Positions 63,081 through 64,000 of a DNA stretch of 64,000 bases are shown piece after piece. Positions within the stretch are counted from its first letter, which is position 1. Each line of letters opens with the position of its first letter. This DNA is from Synechococcus sp. UW69. GTDB lineage: Bacteria > Cyanobacteriota > Cyanobacteriia > PCC-6307 > Cyanobiaceae. The notes beneath the pieces were generated by a model. That model ran no database searches. It was not told the DNA's origin and saw only the letters and a list, made by a program, of their open reading frames with translations. Position numbers and translations under genes: made by a program. The stretch lies in contig NZ_UCNW01000008.1 of NCBI RefSeq assembly GCF_900474185.1, forward strand, positions 372,001 through 436,000, written 5' to 3'.

Positions 63081-64000
63081 ATGGCTGTTGCAGAAGCGTC
63101 TCAGGAGAGTCTCAAGCAACGCCTGAACGTCAGTGGCGGCCACGACCTGAACGGCACGCTTCGCGTCAGCGGGGCGAAGAACTCCGCGCTGGTGCTGATG
63201 ACGGCCAGCCTCCTGAGTCAAGAGACCATTGAACTCACCAATATTCCTGCCCTGACAGACATCGATGGCATGAGTGCCATCCTTGAATCGCTGGGAGTGC
63301 AGGTTGATCGAGCCTCTGACCGCATTCGCCTTACCGCCTCCGAACTGAGTGGTTCAGCTCCGCCCTACGAACTGGTCAACAGCCTGCGCGCCAGTTTCTT
63401 CAGCATCGGACCTCTGCTGGGACGGCTGGGACATGCCCGGGTTCCCCTTCCAGGGGGATGCCGCATCGGAGCACGTCCTGTCGTCGAACACATCCGCGGC
63501 CTGAAAGCCCTCGGCGCCATCGTCAATGTGGAGCATGGGATCGTCACGGCGTCCGTTCCGGGCACTAAAAAACGCCTGTCAGGAGCTCAGATCGTTCTCG
63601 ACTGTCCCAGCGTCGGAGCCACGGAAACCATCTTGATGGCCGCCGTTTTGGCGGAAGGGGTCTCAACGATTGAAAACGCCGCCCAGGAGCCTGAAGTGCA
63701 GGACCTGGCCAACCTGCTCAACACCATGGGAGCTCGCGTCACCGGAGCTGGTGGCCCGGTGATCACCATTGAAGGGGTGGAACAGCTCCGAGGATGCAGC
63801 AACTATCCGGTCATACCCGACAGGATCGAAGCAGGAACTTTCCTGATGGCTGCAGCGATCACTCGCTCACAACTGGTGGTAGAGCCCGTTATTCCGGAGC
63901 ATCTCAGCGCTGTGATCCAGAAGCTCCGGGACTGCGGCTGCTCCATCGATATCAACGGGAGGTCCGTCACGATCACACCAGGTGAGATCACCGCTGTGGA
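63081..64000 (+). CDS. murA: UDP-N-acetylglucosamine 1-carboxyvinyltransferase, 3' end cut
   Basis: MurA adds enolpyruvate from PEP to UDP-GlcNAc, the first committed step of peptidoglycan synthesis. The visible roughly 306 residues start at ATG 63081 (or the adjacent ATG 63078) and show the N-terminal substrate loop VSGAKNSALVLMTASLLS, the flexible-loop catalytic cysteine in LPGGCRIGARPVVEHIRGLK and DCPSVGATETILMAAVLAEG. The gene runs off the window, so its C-terminus is missing only for that reason. It is divergent from tRNA-Leu. Confidence 0.95.
   Translation, partial: MAVAEASQESLKQRLNVSGGHDLNGTLRVSGAKNSALVLMTASLLSQETIELTNIPALTDIDGMSAILESLGVQVDRASDRIRLTASELSGSAPPYELVNSLRASFFSIGPLLGRLGHARVPLPGGCRIGARPVVEHIRGLKALGAIVNVEHGIVTASVPGTKKRLSGAQIVLDCPSVGATETILMAAVLAEGVSTIENAAQEPEVQDLANLLNTMGARVTGAGGPVITIEGVEQLRGCSNYPVIPDRIEAGTFLMAAAITRSQLVVEPVIPEHLSAVIQKLRDCGCSIDINGRSVTITPGEITAV

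Overview
The window comes from a GC-rich unicellular picocyanobacterium, most likely marine Synechococcus. The evidence is lineage-typical genes: a phycobilisome linker, a CpcS-type phycobiliprotein lyase, nickel superoxide dismutase with its SodX protease, the ARC6-type division protein Ftn2/ZipN, a group 2 sigma factor, DUF3611, DUF1517 and TIGR03792 proteins, and ThiE with an N-terminal ThiD2-like domain. Species is not resolved from sequence alone.

Layout. Positions 1-5.6 kb are gene-poor: small unknown membrane proteins, a DUF4912-like protein, a MAPEG protein, and a 66-nt segment (671-736) that can fold as a perfect three-way junction. At 5.7-12.1 kb lie ribD behind a DUF3122 protein, an AraC-type regulator split by one extra base in a C run, and a minus-strand operon sulfotransferase / 80-aa protein / GH116 beta-glucosidase. 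At 12.1-15.4 kb are cbiET (cobalamin), a DUF192 protein, an OmpR-type regulator with a degenerate receiver, and NAD kinase.

The accessory heart is 15.6-30.6 kb. Two paralogous outer-membrane barrel proteins bracket a block with a formylglycine-generating enzyme directly behind a lipoprotein arylsulfatase, an FAD amine oxidase, three exported DUF1254/DUF1214 proteins, a second kind of outer-membrane barrel and an exported beta-propeller. Nearly everything here is exported. Together with the sulfotransferase/GH116 operon it suggests envelope or extracellular chemistry on sulfated and glycosylated compounds; that is inference.

From 30.6 kb to the end the content is mostly core genome: pheS, surE, a phycobilisome linker with a hydrophobic C-terminal tail, ribF, thiE-thiS, larB, an in-frame trmD-ispF fusion in an operon with era and a bilin lyase, the translation/secretion cluster ffh-rpsP-phoH-BI-1, ftn2, pdhA, a sigma factor, nnrD/E, mnmA, lnt, an FKBP, the compact nickel cassette sodN-sodX-Ni permease, then trpC, lpdA, a SpoU methyltransferase, tRNA-Leu(CAG) and the start of murA, cut by the window end.

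No CRISPR array, insertion sequence, rRNA or prophage was seen.
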